From Actinomycetales bacterium (lineage in GTDB: Bacteria > Actinomycetota > Actinomycetes > Mycobacteriales > Micromonosporaceae): a stretch of 64,000 nucleotides of DNA. Each line of letters opens with the position of its first letter. Positions within the stretch are counted from its first letter, which is position 1. Where the stretch lies: assembly GCA_002919305.1 (NCBI GenBank), contig PKFB01000009.1, positions 44,236 to 108,235 on the forward strand, given 5' to 3'. Below, one piece after another: positions 42,494-52,050 of the stretch. The translations under genes and the position numbers were made by a program. The notes beneath the pieces are model-generated. The model did not search any database, was not told where the DNA came from, and worked only from the letters and a program-made list of their open reading frames with translations.

Positions 42494-44586
42494 CCACTGT
42501 GGAGTTTCCGAACGAGGTCGTCACCAAGGCGCTGGTCCGTTACGTGACGGTGCCCGGGCTCAGCGGTGAGGCCGCACTGATCACATTGGACAACGGCTTC
42601 GACCACACCAAACCCAATTCCCTGGGCCCGGCCGGGCTGGCCAGCCTGGAGGCCGCGCTCGATGAGATCGAAGCCCGCACGCCGCGGGTGCGCTTCATCG
42701 CGATCACCGGGAAGCCGTTCGTCTTCTGTGTGGGGGCGGACATCACCGGCATGCCGCTGATCACCCGGCGGGAGGACGCGCTGGCCATCGCGCGCCGCGG
42801 CCACCAGATCTTCGCCCGGCTGCGGAACAGCGACGTCCCCACCTTCGCCTTCATCAACGGGGCCGCGCTGGGGGGTGGTCTGGAGCTGGCTCTGCACTGC
42901 CACTACCGGACCCTGTCGTCGAGCGTGACGATGGTCGCGCTCCCGGAGTGCTCCCTGGGCCTGGCCCCCACCTGGGGTGGTACACAGCTGCTCCCCAACC
43001 TCATCGGCCCGGACGCCGCGGTGACGGTGATCATCGAGAACCCGCTCAACCAGAACAAGATGCTGCGCGCCGCTCAAGCGCACCAGCTTGGGATCAGCGA
43101 TGTCCTGCTGGATCCGGCTGATTTCCTGGAGCGGTCCCTGGAGTGGGCGGCCGGTGTGGTCTCGGGGCAGATCACGGTTCAACGGCCCGAGATCGACCGA
43201 GGACAGGCGTGGGACGCCGCGCTCGCCCGGGGGAAGGCGATCGCCGATGCCCGGATCCGGGGCGCCGCGCCCGCTCCGTACGCCGCCTTGAGGCTGCTGG
43301 AGCTGGCCCGACACGCCTCCTTCGAGGAGGGCACCGCCACCGAGGATGAGGTCCTGGCGGACCTGATGATGAGCGAGGAGCTGCGCTCGGGTCTGTACGC
43401 GTTCGACCTGGTGCAGCGGCGCGCCAAGCGTCCGGCCGGGGCCCCTGACCGCTCCCTGGCTCGTGAGATCACCAAGGTCGGGATTGTGGGCGCCGGCCTG
43501 ATGGCCAGCCAGCTGGCGTTGCTGTTCGTCCGCCGGCTGGAGGTCCCGGTCGTGTTGACCGACCTGGATGAGGAGCGGGTCACCAAGGGTGTGAACTACG
43601 TCCTGGGTGAGATCGCCGCATTGGAGTCCAAGGGTCGTCTCAGCGCCGGGAAGGCGGCCAAGCTGCGGGGTTTGATCTCCGGCTCCGTGGACAACCGGGT
43701 CTTCGCCGACGCCGACTTCATCATCGAGGCGGTGTTCGAGGAGATGAAGGTCAAAAAGCAGGTCTTCGCCGACTTGGAAGGCCTGGTCTCCCCGACATGC
43801 GTGCTGGCCACCAACACCTCGTCGTTGTCGGTGACCGAGATGGCGGCGGACCTGGCGCACCCGGAGCGGGTGGTCGGGTTCCACTTCTTCAACCCAGTGG
43901 CGGTGCTGCCCCTGCTGGAGGTGGTCCGTGGGGAGCGGACCGATGACGCCACGGTGGCCACCGCGCTGGCCGTCGGCAAGCAACTGAAGAAGTCCTGTGT
44001 TCTGATCAACGACGCCCCGGCGTTCGTGGTCAACCGGCTGCTCACCCGGTTCCTGGGTGAGGTATTCGCCGCGGTAGATGAGGGAACCCCGATCCCGGTC
44101 GCTGACCGCGCTCTGGATCCGCTCGGGTTGCCGATGAGCCCGTTCACCCTGCTGCAGCTGGTGGGGCCGGCGATCGCCCACCACGTGGCGCAGACCATGC
44201 ACGCCGTCTTCCCGGACCGGTTCGGGGTGAGCGAGAACCTGGCTCGCCTGGTGGCGGCCGGCAAACCCGGCGTCTACATCTGGGATGAGACCGGCACCCC
44301 CAAGGTCGACCCGGAGGTCGAGGCGTTGCTTCAGGTGGGTGACCGGCCATCGACGGAGGAGCAGGTACGCGAGCGTGCCCTCACCGCTGTGGCGCAGGAG
44401 ATCCGGATCATGCTGGATGAGGGGGTCGTGCAGGATCCCCGCGACATCGACCTGTGCATGATCCTGGGCGCCGGGTGGCCGTTCCACCTGGGAGGCATCA
44501 CGCCGTACCTGGACCGCACCGGGATCTCGGAGCGGGTGACCGGGCAGCGCTTCCTGCCGCGCGGTGTGGCCAGTCTGCCTGCCTGA
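42490..44586 (+). CDS. fadB: Enoyl-CoA hydratase / 3-hydroxyacyl-CoA dehydrogenase
   Basis: This 698-residue bifunctional enzyme hydrates enoyl-CoA and oxidises the hydroxyacyl-CoA product. The N-terminal crotonase domain (about 1-280) has FCVGADITG, the oxyanion NGAALGGGLELALHC and the Glu-containing ALPECSLGLAPTWGGTQ. The dehydrogenase part has the NAD motif KVGIVGAGLMASQLALLF (about 325), VFEEMKVKKQVFADLE, and the catalytic His in VGFHFFNPVAVLPLLEV. Two C-terminal 3HCDH domains follow. The GTG start overlaps the fadA stop. A strong hairpin ends the operon. Confidence 0.93.
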   Translation: MTTVEFPNEVVTKALVRYVTVPGLSGEAALITLDNGFDHTKPNSLGPAGLASLEAALDEIEARTPRVRFIAITGKPFVFCVGADITGMPLITRREDALAIARRGHQIFARLRNSDVPTFAFINGAALGGGLELALHCHYRTLSSSVTMVALPECSLGLAPTWGGTQLLPNLIGPDAAVTVIIENPLNQNKMLRAAQAHQLGISDVLLDPADFLERSLEWAAGVVSGQITVQRPEIDRGQAWDAALARGKAIADARIRGAAPAPYAALRLLELARHASFEEGTATEDEVLADLMMSEELRSGLYAFDLVQRRAKRPAGAPDRSLAREITKVGIVGAGLMASQLALLFVRRLEVPVVLTDLDEERVTKGVNYVLGEIAALESKGRLSAGKAAKLRGLISGSVDNRVFADADFIIEAVFEEMKVKKQVFADLEGLVSPTCVLATNTSSLSVTEMAADLAHPERVVGFHFFNPVAVLPLLEVVRGERTDDATVATALAVGKQLKKSCVLINDAPAFVVNRLLTRFLGEVFAAVDEGTPIPVADRALDPLGLPMSPFTLLQLVGPAIAHHVAQTMHAVFPDRFGVSENLARLVAAGKPGVYIWDETGTPKVDPEVEALLQVGDRPSTEEQVRERALTAVAQEIRIMLDEGVVQDPRDIDLCMILGAGWPFHLGGITPYLDRTGISERVTGQRFLPRGVASLPA

Positions 44587-44621
44587 CCACTCCCACCGCT
44601 CCAGCCACGTCAGCCCGTGGT

Positions 44622-44656
44622 GTGGGCCCGGAGCCGGAACTCGGCTCCGGGCCCAC
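44622..44656. terminator. Bidirectional hairpin after fadB
   Basis: GTGGGCCCGGAGCCG (44622-44636) pairs exactly with 44642-44656 around a GAACT loop. It lies between convergent fadB and the VOC gene. Confidence 0.75.
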
Positions 44657-44696
44657 GCTCGTATCTTGCCCTCGTCACCCGACGAGTCGCTGGGCG

Positions 44697-45107
44697 TCAG
44701 CCAGTCTCGCTCGCCTCCCCCACCGTTTGCCGGGCCTTCCGCTCCTGCCGGGAGCGTTCCACGCAGAACTCGTTCCCTTCGGGGTCGGCCAGCGTGACCC
44801 ACCCTGTGCCGTCGGACCGGCGGTGATCACTGACGAGGCGCGCTCCTAATCTCAGCAGCCGCTCCACCTCCTCGTCTCGGGTCCGGTCGGTAGGGATCAG
44901 GTCGAGGTGGAGCCGGTTCTTGACGGTTTTCCCCTCCGGTACCTGCTGGAAAAGCAGACTCACCCCCGACGGCAGGAACAGGAGGGCCTCCGGGTCACCG
45001 GGATGATCATCGTGGTGGCGAGGGCAGTCCAGGACCTGGCTCCAAAACCCCGCCAGTTCATAGGGGTCAGCGCAGTCGATGGTGATGTGGTGAATGTGTG
45101 AACTCAC
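44697..45107 (-). CDS. VOC superfamily (glyoxalase-like) protein
   Basis: The 136-residue protein has two beta-alpha-beta-beta-beta repeats of the VOC fold: IHHITIDCADPYELAGFWSQVLD, then LLFLPSGVSLLFQQVPEGKTVKNRLHLDL, and GWVTLADPEGNEFCVERS. Possible metal ligands are the first His (HHITID), the His in RLHLDL, and Glu in GNEFCVE. Such proteins can be glyoxalases, dioxygenases or antibiotic-resistance proteins, and nothing here decides between these. The start is a GTG preceded by GAGG. It is divergent from the MerR gene, which could regulate it. Confidence 0.8.
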   Translation of the reverse strand: MSSHIHHITIDCADPYELAGFWSQVLDCPRHHDDHPGDPEALLFLPSGVSLLFQQVPEGKTVKNRLHLDLIPTDRTRDEEVERLLRLGARLVSDHRRSDGTGWVTLADPEGNEFCVERSRQERKARQTVGEASETG

Positions 45108-45483
45108 AGGAGTCCTCTCACGACGAAGATGGGAGGCTCCCGCGTACCCTCTCGATCAGAAGGTCGCGGGAGGCACGATGCGGGTTGTCATGTCGATCGC
45201 ACCTCCTTTCTGCTCAGGACTCCTCGCTGGAGTCGTCACCGATTGTTCGTGCCGGAGCCGCTTGTGGCTCCGTTGCCGACGGAGCCGCTGACGGCGTGTG
45301 GGCGGAGCCTGACACACCCCCATCGCCGCCGTCACACGGTTTTCTCCATCCACGCCGCCGGCTTGCCCGCGTCGGCCGATCCGTCGCTGTCGTCTAGGGT
45401 GACCGCCGCCTCACCGGCCCCCACGGCGCCGACCACGCTCTCGGCACCGGCTGTCACCGCTGCGCCGCGTAAAGCGTTGTGTC
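45108..45483. other. Divergent region between VOC and MerR genes
   Basis: No gene is supported. A 7-bp hairpin (CGGAGCC...GGCTCCG, 45253-45272) is visible, and GGAGCCGCT recurs at 45281. Promoters for both divergent genes should be here. Confidence 0.4.
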
Positions 45484-45496
45484 TCCAGTTACTGGA
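45484..45496. promoter_or_regulatory. Possible MerR operator
   Basis: TCCAGT-T-ACTGGA is a perfect inverted repeat with 6-bp arms, 18 bases upstream of the MerR GTG. MerR regulators bind such symmetric sites in their own or divergent promoters. This is inferred from symmetry and position. Confidence 0.35.
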
Positions 45497-45513
45497 AGGT
45501 GCAGGCTGGCGGT

Positions 45514-46455
45514 GTGAGTGACCGACGGCTGATCGGGATCGGAGAGTTGTCCCGGCGTACCGGGGTGCCTGTCCGCACCATCCGGTTCTACTCCGACATC
45601 GGACTGCTCCCTGAGACGGAACGCAGCAACGGCGGGTACCGGCTCTACAACACCGATGCCGCCGCGCGCCTGGAGCTGATCCGTGCGCTGCGTGAGCTGG
45701 GGATGGATCTGGACACGGTGCGGCAGGTCCTCGGGCGGCAGCGTCGCCTCAGCGACGTGGCTCGGGTCCACGCCGAGGCGATTGAGGCGCAGCTGAGGGT
45801 GCTCCGGATCAAACGCTCCGTGCTGCGCGCGCTGGCCCGATCCGACCGTGATGACCTGCTGTCCAGTGAGGAGATGAAAACCGTGTACGACCTCGCGCGG
45901 GCAAGCGCCGAGGAACGCCACCGCATCATGACGGAGTTCCTCGATGACATCTTCCAGGAGCATCACAACCCGGAGTTGGAGGAGCGATTCCGTCACGCAT
46001 TACCGCAGCTGCCGGATGAGCCGACCACGGAGCAGTTGGACGCCTGGGTGGAGCTGGCCGAGCTGGTCACCGACCCTGAGTTCCGCACGTGGGCCCGCAC
46101 GGTCGGACGCCCCTCCCCGCACGATCAGGTATTTAACAGCGATGTCGACCTACGCGCCTTCGCCGAGCAGGTGGCGGAACACTCTCAACGCGCCGTGGAC
46201 TCAGGGATCGACCCCGCCTCGCCGGAGGCCGCGCCGATCGTCACCAGGATCATGGAGGGTTACACGGCGGCATCCGGCGAAGCCGACACCCCAGAGCAGC
46301 GGGCACGGCTGGCCGACGCGTGGGCCCGCGGACTCAACCCTCAAGCGGAGCGGTACTGGCAGCTCATCGCGATCATCAATGGGTGGCCCCCGATCCCCAC
46401 CCGCACCCCAGCGCACCAGTGGTTCGTCGCCGCCCTGCGCGCTCATCCTCGCTGA
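45514..46455 (+). CDS. MerR-family transcriptional regulator
   Basis: The 313-residue protein has an N-terminal MerR helix-turn-helix and wing (LIGIGELSRRTGVPVRTIRF, then YSDIGLLPETERSNGGYRLY) and the family dimerisation helix. A long C-terminal domain (about 130-313) follows instead of the short metal-binding loop; Cys ligands of metal-sensing MerR proteins are absent. This suggests an organic or drug-like effector as in TipA/BmrR relatives, but no known sensor domain is recognised. GTG 45514 is preferred to an upstream in-frame start. The divergent VOC gene is a possible target. Confidence 0.82.
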   Translation: MSDRRLIGIGELSRRTGVPVRTIRFYSDIGLLPETERSNGGYRLYNTDAAARLELIRALRELGMDLDTVRQVLGRQRRLSDVARVHAEAIEAQLRVLRIKRSVLRALARSDRDDLLSSEEMKTVYDLARASAEERHRIMTEFLDDIFQEHHNPELEERFRHALPQLPDEPTTEQLDAWVELAELVTDPEFRTWARTVGRPSPHDQVFNSDVDLRAFAEQVAEHSQRAVDSGIDPASPEAAPIVTRIMEGYTAASGEADTPEQRARLADAWARGLNPQAERYWQLIAIINGWPPIPTRTPAHQWFVAALRAHPR

Positions 46456-46537
46456 TCCGCCCCGATGATCGAACCAGTCATTGCATGGCGAAAATCTGAC
46501 AGCGGACACCGGCTCCGCTTGTGGTCAAATAGGCGCC

Positions 46538-47719
46538 ATGCCGGACATCCAGCTGCACGGCTCCCCACGTGACGGCGACTCCATCCTCGGCGCCCCCTCC
46601 CCTGGTGGCGGTACCGCTTCCCGCTCCGGTGATCTCCCCCCGCCTGGCCGGGCCGGCCGTCAGGATTCACGGGCAGGCGACCGCCCCGGCGTACCCCGTC
46701 CGGATTCTCGAATGCGGGCCCTGCTCCGTGAGGTTCGGGAGGAGATCGTTCGCCTCTGCGACCAGATCAACCGCTATCTGCACGCGGGACCGGCGGAGCG
46801 GGAGGCGATCCGTACGGATCTGCTGTCCCTGTTTCATGACGAGGCCGACCAGATCGATCAGCGGCTTGCCCAGGTGAACGACCTGCTCCGCTACCACGAC
46901 GACCTCGCCGATCAGCACTCCGACGCTGTCACCAGGATCCAGAACCTCTGGTCCGACGTCTGCCGGCTGTGGCGTACCGAGTCTGGTGGCTTGCACGAAG
47001 CCACCCGAATCACCGAGCTGCTCAACGAATGCGTACTGCAGATCGGGTTCCTCACCGTCCCCAGCCGGGTCAACTTTGAGCTGGCACAGCTGCGGGTCGG
47101 TGACCGGTTGGATTTTCATGCCCAGTACGCCGATGAGATCCCCAGCCGGCAGGCCCGCATCACGATCCTGACCTGGATGAACGAGCACCCGCGCAGCGTC
47201 GACGGGGTGATCGACGTGGCCAGCGGGTTCATCACCAAGGCCTCCCCCAGCCGTGGCCGCCGGCTGGCCAGTTGGTTGTACGTGGTGATACCGGCGTTGA
47301 CCGCGCTCATCGTGGCCGCGTACACCCCCCACTGGGCCGGCCGGATCGAAATGGGGACTATTCCCGCTGGCGCCGGCGGAATGGACTACATCTGGGCGGT
47401 CCTGGTCAGTTACGTGGGGGCGGTGGCGCACATCGGCGTGGCCACGCTCAAAGAGCAGCGCCGGGCCTTAGCGGGCGGGCGTCAAGGACGCTCCATCGTG
47501 CCGGGGGACCTGTGGCTGTGGGTCCACATCAATGAGAAATACCTGTTCACCTACACGGTGGTCATTCCCATCGTCACCTACGTCGTCGTCTTCAGCTCCG
47601 GGCGGATCGACACGGTGACGCTGCTGCTCGTGGGCTACTCCATCGACAGCGTGCTCGACGTCCTGCTGGCCCGGTTCGACCGGTTCACCTCCCAACACAC
47701 CGGACGCATCCTGGACTGA
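46538..47719 (+). CDS. Uncharacterised four-span membrane protein with coiled-coil cytoplasmic domain
   Basis: ATG 46538 is preferred to a TTG at 46481. The 393-residue protein has a disordered Pro/Gly/Arg-rich start (1-60) and a helical, charged domain (about 60-225: REVREEIVRLCDQINRYLHA, DEADQIDQRLAQVNDLL). Four hydrophobic segments lie near 246-264, 285-304, 335-352 and 360-378. The end resembles prokaryotic membrane proteins in which a soluble N-terminal sensor meets a small membrane bundle (YSIDSVLDVLLARFDRF). I do not recognise a family. No operon partner is present: MerR is upstream on the same strand, and a histidine-kinase pair is convergent downstream. Confidence 0.65.
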   Translation: MPDIQLHGSPRDGDSILGAPSPGGGTASRSGDLPPPGRAGRQDSRAGDRPGVPRPDSRMRALLREVREEIVRLCDQINRYLHAGPAEREAIRTDLLSLFHDEADQIDQRLAQVNDLLRYHDDLADQHSDAVTRIQNLWSDVCRLWRTESGGLHEATRITELLNECVLQIGFLTVPSRVNFELAQLRVGDRLDFHAQYADEIPSRQARITILTWMNEHPRSVDGVIDVASGFITKASPSRGRRLASWLYVVIPALTALIVAAYTPHWAGRIEMGTIPAGAGGMDYIWAVLVSYVGAVAHIGVATLKEQRRALAGGRQGRSIVPGDLWLWVHINEKYLFTYTVVIPIVTYVVVFSSGRIDTVTLLLVGYSIDSVLDVLLARFDRFTSQHTGRILD

Positions 47720-47957
47720 AGACGGACACCATGCGTCGGCGGCGCGGACACCACGCCACGCCCGGTCATCCGTGAGCCAGGTGTGTATGCCGCCGTGGTG
47801 TGCCTTGACGAGTTACGGCGAGGCCCGCGCCGCCTCGGCTGGAGCGTTCGGTACGCCGGCTGCGGTGGAACCCAATGTCGCCGCGCCCACGTGTACTTCG
47901 TGTGAGCTGGGGCAGCATTCTCCGTGACATCCTGCGGGTTGTGGTGGTCTTAAGGGG

Positions 47958-49184
47958 TTAGGCGGCGGGGAGTCGAGCGGTTACGTCTAAGCCGCCGCTG
48001 TCGGGGCGCGGCACCGCTGTCACGGTGCCGCCGTGGGCGTCCACCACCGCGCGGACGATCGACAGTCCTAGGCCCGCGCCTCGGGAGCCGGTGCGTTCCC
48101 AGCCGCCGCGGCGGAACGGTTCGAACAGTCCGGGTACGTCGGCCTCGTCGATCACCGGGCCGGTGTTGCTTACCTGCAGCCACGCGTACCCGTTGTCCTG
48201 GCCGGTGGCGATGCGTACCCATCCTTGCTGGTGGTTGTGGCGCACGGCGTTCTCGACCAGGTTGCCTACCAGGCGCTCTAATAAGCCGGGGTCGCCGTTG
48301 ACGACGGCTGGCTGTAGGTGAGTCTCCACGCACAGGGTGAGGCGCTGCACGTCCTCGCTTACCGCGGACACCGCCCCAGGCACGACGTGGGCGAGGTCGA
48401 CCGGGCGGCGCCGCGCCAGTCCATGGCTGGCCTGGACTTGGCTGCGCGCCAACAGCAGGAGGGATTCCACGAGGGCGTTGGCGCGTTCTGAGGCGTCCCG
48501 GACCACCTGGGCCATGCGTCGCAGCTCCTCGATGTCGGCGTCCGGGTCGGCCAGGGTCACGTCGATCTCGGTCCGCATCACCGCCAGTGGGGTTCGCAGT
48601 TCATGGCTGGCGTTGGCCACGAAGCGACGCTGGCTGTCGAACGCGGCCGCGATCCGGTCCATCATCTCGTCGAAGGTGTCGGCGAGCTCCCGGATCTCGT
48701 CGTCGGGTCCGGCGTAGCTGATTCGTTCCTCGAGGTTCTCGGTGGACAGTCGCCGCGCCGTGGCGGTCACCTGTTGCAGCGGGCGCAGGGCGCGCCCCGC
48801 CACCAGGTACGCCCCCACCACGCCGACGCCTCCGACGACGACCAGCGCCAGCAGTCCGTCGATCAGCACCTCGGTGGCGGTTTCATCGCCGACCCACTGC
48901 AGGTAGGTGTCGGCGTCGAGGACCCGCCCGTCGGCGAGTACCACCTGGGAGCCGGGTCGCAGGGATGGGCTGGGGGTGAAGGCGTCCCGGATGCTCAGCC
49001 ACGCCGCCCCCACCAGCAGCGCCCCGACCCCGATCAGCAGTAGGCCGTTGAGCAGGGTCAGGCGCAGTCGAAGCGTGGGACGGAGCCGCCGCGGCTTGCG
49101 GGCGGCAGTGGATGCCGGGCCGGTCACGGCGGGTTCGCCCGCTGTGGCGGCCCCGACCCGGTTTCTGACATCGGTGCTCGTCAT
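47958..49184 (-). CDS. Sensor histidine kinase
   Basis: The 408-residue membrane kinase has spans at about 35-55 and 110-135 enclosing a short extracytoplasmic loop of about 50 residues. A HAMP segment comes next, then HisKA with the phospho-accepting His in ASHELRTPLAVM. The ATPase domain has NLVENAVRHN (N-box), GPVIDEADVPGLFEPF (G1/F) and GAGLGLSIVRAVV (G2). ATG 49184 shares a base with the stop of the response-regulator gene, so the two are translated together. The signal sensed is unknown; the small loop suggests membrane or envelope cues. Confidence 0.9.
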   Translation of the reverse strand: MTSTDVRNRVGAATAGEPAVTGPASTAARKPRRLRPTLRLRLTLLNGLLLIGVGALLVGAAWLSIRDAFTPSPSLRPGSQVVLADGRVLDADTYLQWVGDETATEVLIDGLLALVVVGGVGVVGAYLVAGRALRPLQQVTATARRLSTENLEERISYAGPDDEIRELADTFDEMMDRIAAAFDSQRRFVANASHELRTPLAVMRTEIDVTLADPDADIEELRRMAQVVRDASERANALVESLLLLARSQVQASHGLARRRPVDLAHVVPGAVSAVSEDVQRLTLCVETHLQPAVVNGDPGLLERLVGNLVENAVRHNHQQGWVRIATGQDNGYAWLQVSNTGPVIDEADVPGLFEPFRRGGWERTGSRGAGLGLSIVRAVVDAHGGTVTAVPRPDSGGLDVTARLPAA

Positions 49185-49843
49185 CACATCAGAATCCGGT
49201 AACCGGCCCCGACCACCGTGTCGATCACGGGCGGGTCGCCTAGCTTGCGGCGGAGGGTCATCACGGTCACCCGCACCGTGGTGGTAAACGGATCGGTATT
49301 GGCGTCCCACACGCGCTCCAACAGCTGCTCGCTGGAGACCACGGCCCCCTGGGCCTTCATGAGCTCCTCTAAGACCCCGAATTCTTTCCGGGTCAGATCC
49401 AGTGGCCGCCCGTCGCGGCTCGCCTCCATACGGGCCGGGTCCAGCCGGATCCCCGCGGCGGTGAGGACCGGCGGTACGGCTGGGGTGGCGCGCCGGCCTA
49501 AGGCCCGGACCCGGGCGACGAGTTCATCGAACGCGAATGGCTTGGGTAGGTAGTCGTCCGCTCCTAGGCCGAGCCCTTCCACGCGGTCGGCCACGCTGCC
49601 GCTCGCGGTCAGCATCAACACCCGGGTGAGGAGCCCTCTCTCCACCAGGTCGGCACAGATGTCGTCCCCGTGCATCCCGGGCAGGTCACGGTCGAGCACG
49701 ATGACGTCGTAGCGTGTCACGGTCGCCATCTCGTGCCCTGTCAGGCCGTCGTAGGCCACGTCCACGGCCATACCGACCCGACGCAGCCCACGCGCCACCG
49801 CGTCGGCGAGGGCCCGTTCGTCTTCCACCACGAGTACCCGCAC
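49184..49843 (-). CDS. OmpR-family response regulator
   Basis: The start GTG 49843 is preceded by GGGGAGAG and gives 219 residues. The receiver domain begins VRVLVVEDERALADAV; the phospho-acceptor Asp is in VIVLDRDLPGMHGDD, and the conserved Lys in DYLPKPFAFDELVARV. A C-terminal winged helix (about 130-219) has LDLTRKEFGVLEELM and VRVTVMTLRRKLGD, with VVGAGYRI at the end. It is the partner of the kinase immediately downstream. Its target genes are not evident. Confidence 0.92.
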   Translation of the reverse strand: MRVLVVEDERALADAVARGLRRVGMAVDVAYDGLTGHEMATVTRYDVIVLDRDLPGMHGDDICADLVERGLLTRVLMLTASGSVADRVEGLGLGADDYLPKPFAFDELVARVRALGRRATPAVPPVLTAAGIRLDPARMEASRDGRPLDLTRKEFGVLEELMKAQGAVVSSEQLLERVWDANTDPFTTTVRVTVMTLRRKLGDPPVIDTVVGAGYRILM

Positions 49844-50015
49844 CGTGTTCTCTCCCCTCTGGTCGGTGCTCCTAGCTTGCCGCGGGAGGGGAGATGACGA
49901 CATACCGGTACCCACCCTGGGAATACTGCTCCGTATTCCGTGAAACCGGCGTGAAGTCACACCGCCCCGGTTCCGGTGCCCGGTTAAGTACCCGTGGTAC
50001 GCCCGCCGGCCCGGC

Positions 50016-50047
50016 GTGCCGCTGGCTGACGTGTCAGCCAGCGGCAC
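50016..50047 (-). terminator. Hairpin terminator of dxs
   Basis: GTGCCGCTGGCTGAC (50016-50030) pairs exactly with 50033-50047 across a two-base centre. It directly follows the dxs stop codon. Confidence 0.75.
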
Positions 50048-50065
50048 CAACGCCTGAGAGGACGC

Positions 50066-52036
50066 CTAGGAGCGTGAGCGGGCGCGGCCGTTGACGCGCT
50101 CGGCCTCGGTGAGCGGGACCGCCGCCTCCGTAGCGGTCGACACGCTGGAGGCCCAGCCGATGATGTTCCGGGCGATGTCTTGAGGGGTGAGTCCGAGCCG
50201 GGCCAGCAGCTGCGCGCGTGTGCCGTGGGGGTGGAACCCTGGGGGCACCCCCAGGTTGTGGACCGGGACGTCCATCCCGGCTTCGCGGACCGCCTGCGCC
50301 AGCCTGGCGCCGACTCCACCGCTGACGATCCCGTCCTCCACCGTCACCACCAGCCGGTGCTGTTCGGCGAGGGTGAGCAGCTCCTGCGGGATCGGGCTGA
50401 CCCAGCGTGGGTCGATCACGGTGACCCCGTACCCCTGTTCGGCGACCCGGGTGGCCACATCCATGCCCAGGTGCCCGAAGGCACCGATCGCTACCAGCAA
50501 CACATCGGAGCGCTCATCCCGGCGCAGCACGTCAACCGGTCCGATCCGCTCCAGGGCGGGCAGGTCCGCCGGCACCGCGCCGGTGGGGAACCGCACCAGG
50601 GTCGGGCCGTCGGAGACCGCGACCGCCTCCCGCAGCTCCTCCCGGAGGGTCGCCGCGTCGCGGGGCGCCGCGATACGCAGCCCGGGCACGACACCGAAGA
50701 CGGCCAGGTCCCAGATGCCGTAGTGGCTGGGGCCGTCCGGCCCGGTGATCCCGGCCCGGTCCAGCACGAAGGTGACGGGTAACCGGTGCAGGCCCACGTC
50801 GAGCAGCACCTGGTCGAAGGCGCGGTTGAGGAAGGTGGAGTAGATCGCCACGACCGGGTGCATGCCTCCCATGGCCAACCCGGCGGCCGAGGTGACGGCG
50901 TGCTGTTCGGCGATACCGACGTCGAAGACCCGGTCCGGGTGGACGGCCGCGAGTTTGGAGATGCCGGTGGGGATGGCCATCGCCGCGGTGATACCGACGA
51001 TGTCTTCCCGCTGGTCGGCGATGCTCACCAGCTCCTCGGCGAAGACCTCGGTCCAGCGGACGGTCGACGGCGCCAGCGACTTGCCGGTCTCCGGGTCGAA
51101 CGAGGACGGGCTGTGCAGGCAGTCGTCCGTATCCGCCTCGGCGGGGGCGTACCCGTATCCCTTGCGGGTGACGACGTGGACGATGACCGGCCCACCAAAG
51201 CGCTTGGCGCGGCGTAACGCGTTCTCCAGGGCCGCCACGTCGTGGCCGTTGACGGGGCCGACGTACTTCAGCCCGAGGTCCTCGAACAGCGCCTGTGGGG
51301 CGACCGCGTCCTTAACGCCTTTCTTGACGGCGTGCAGCAGCTCGTACAGCGGGGTTCCCACCACAGGGGTACGCCCGAGGGTGTCCCGCGCCAGGTCCAG
51401 CGCCCGCTCGTACCCGGGGGCCAGGCGCAGCGCCGCCAGATGGTCGGCGAGGCCGCCGATGGTGGGGGCGTAGGAGCGGCCGTTGTCGTTGACCACGATC
51501 ACGATCGGGCTGTCTTTGGTCGCCGCGATGTTGTTCAGGGCCTCCCAGCACATTCCGCCGGTGAGCGCGCCGTCTCCCACCACGGCCACCACGTGCCGCC
51601 GCTCGCCCCGCAGCTTGTAGGCCTTAGCCAGGCCGTCCGCGTAGGACAGGGCGGTGGAGGCGTGGGAGTTCTCGATGACGTCGTGCTCGCTTTCGGCCCG
51701 GCTGGGGTAACCCGACAGCCCGCCTTCCTGACGCAGCTGGTCGAATCCGGCCTGACGACCCGTGATGATCTTGTGGACGTACGCCTGGTGTCCGGTGTCG
51801 AACAGCAACCGGTCAGCCGGGGAGTCGAAGACCCGGTGCAGTGCCAGGGTCAGCTCAACCGCGCCGAGGTTCGGCCCCAGATGTCCCCCGGTCCGGGACA
51901 CCTTGGCCACGAGGAAATCCCGAATCTCAGCGGCCAAGGCGGGTAGCGCATCCGCCGGCAGACGCCGCAGATCCTGCGGGCTGTGGATGGTGGACAGCAG
52001 ACCAGCATCGGCGGTGATGCCCTCGGACGCACTCAT
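50066..52036 (-). CDS. dxs: 1-deoxy-D-xylulose-5-phosphate synthase
   Basis: This 656-residue thiamine-diphosphate enzyme joins pyruvate and glyceraldehyde-3-phosphate in the first step of the MEP isoprenoid pathway. Signatures are [20 protein letters not shown] (approximately residues 45-65), the TPP motif [17 protein letters not shown] with the later Asn in [11 protein letters not shown], and [17 protein letters not shown] with the catalytic Glu. [15 protein letters not shown] is also present. A TAGACT -10 lies eight bases upstream of the ATG. The position between rnd-side genes and the TrmA-like gene matches the mycobacterial order. Confidence 0.96.
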   Translation of the reverse strand: MSASEGITADAGLLSTIHSPQDLRRLPADALPALAAEIRDFLVAKVSRTGGHLGPNLGAVELTLALHRVFDSPADRLLFDTGHQAYVHKIITGRQAGFDQLRQEGGLSGYPSRAESEHDVIENSHASTALSYADGLAKAYKLRGERRHVVAVVGDGALTGGMCWEALNNIAATKDSPIVIVVNDNGRSYAPTIGGLADHLAALRLAPGYERALDLARDTLGRTPVVGTPLYELLHAVKKGVKDAVAPQALFEDLGLKYVGPVNGHDVAALENALRRAKRFGGPVIVHVVTRKGYGYAPAEADTDDCLHSPSSFDPETGKSLAPSTVRWTEVFAEELVSIADQREDIVGITAAMAIPTGISKLAAVHPDRVFDVGIAEQHAVTSAAGLAMGGMHPVVAIYSTFLNRAFDQVLLDVGLHRLPVTFVLDRAGITGPDGPSHYGIWDLAVFGVVPGLRIAAPRDAATLREELREAVAVSDGPTLVRFPTGAVPADLPALERIGPVDVLRRDERSDVLLVAIGAFGHLGMDVATRVAEQGYGVTVIDPRWVSPIPQELLTLAEQHRLVVTVEDGIVSGGVGARLAQAVREAGMDVPVHNLGVPPGFHPHGTRAQLLARLGLTPQDIARNIIGWASSVSTATEAAVPLTEAERVNGRARSRS

Positions 52037-52044
52037 GGTCGGCC

Positions 52045-52050
52045 AGTCTA
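52045..52050 (-). promoter_or_regulatory. Near-leaderless -10 (TAGACT) of dxs
   Basis: On the minus strand TAGACT ends eight bases before the dxs ATG, implying a 5' leader of no more than a few bases. Confidence 0.4.

Noticed and set aside
42271..44802. An 843-codon open frame antisense to fadA-fadB
   Set aside because: The plus-strand frame encodes an intact, recognisable beta-oxidation enzyme with all catalytic motifs. The antisense frame has no family features.
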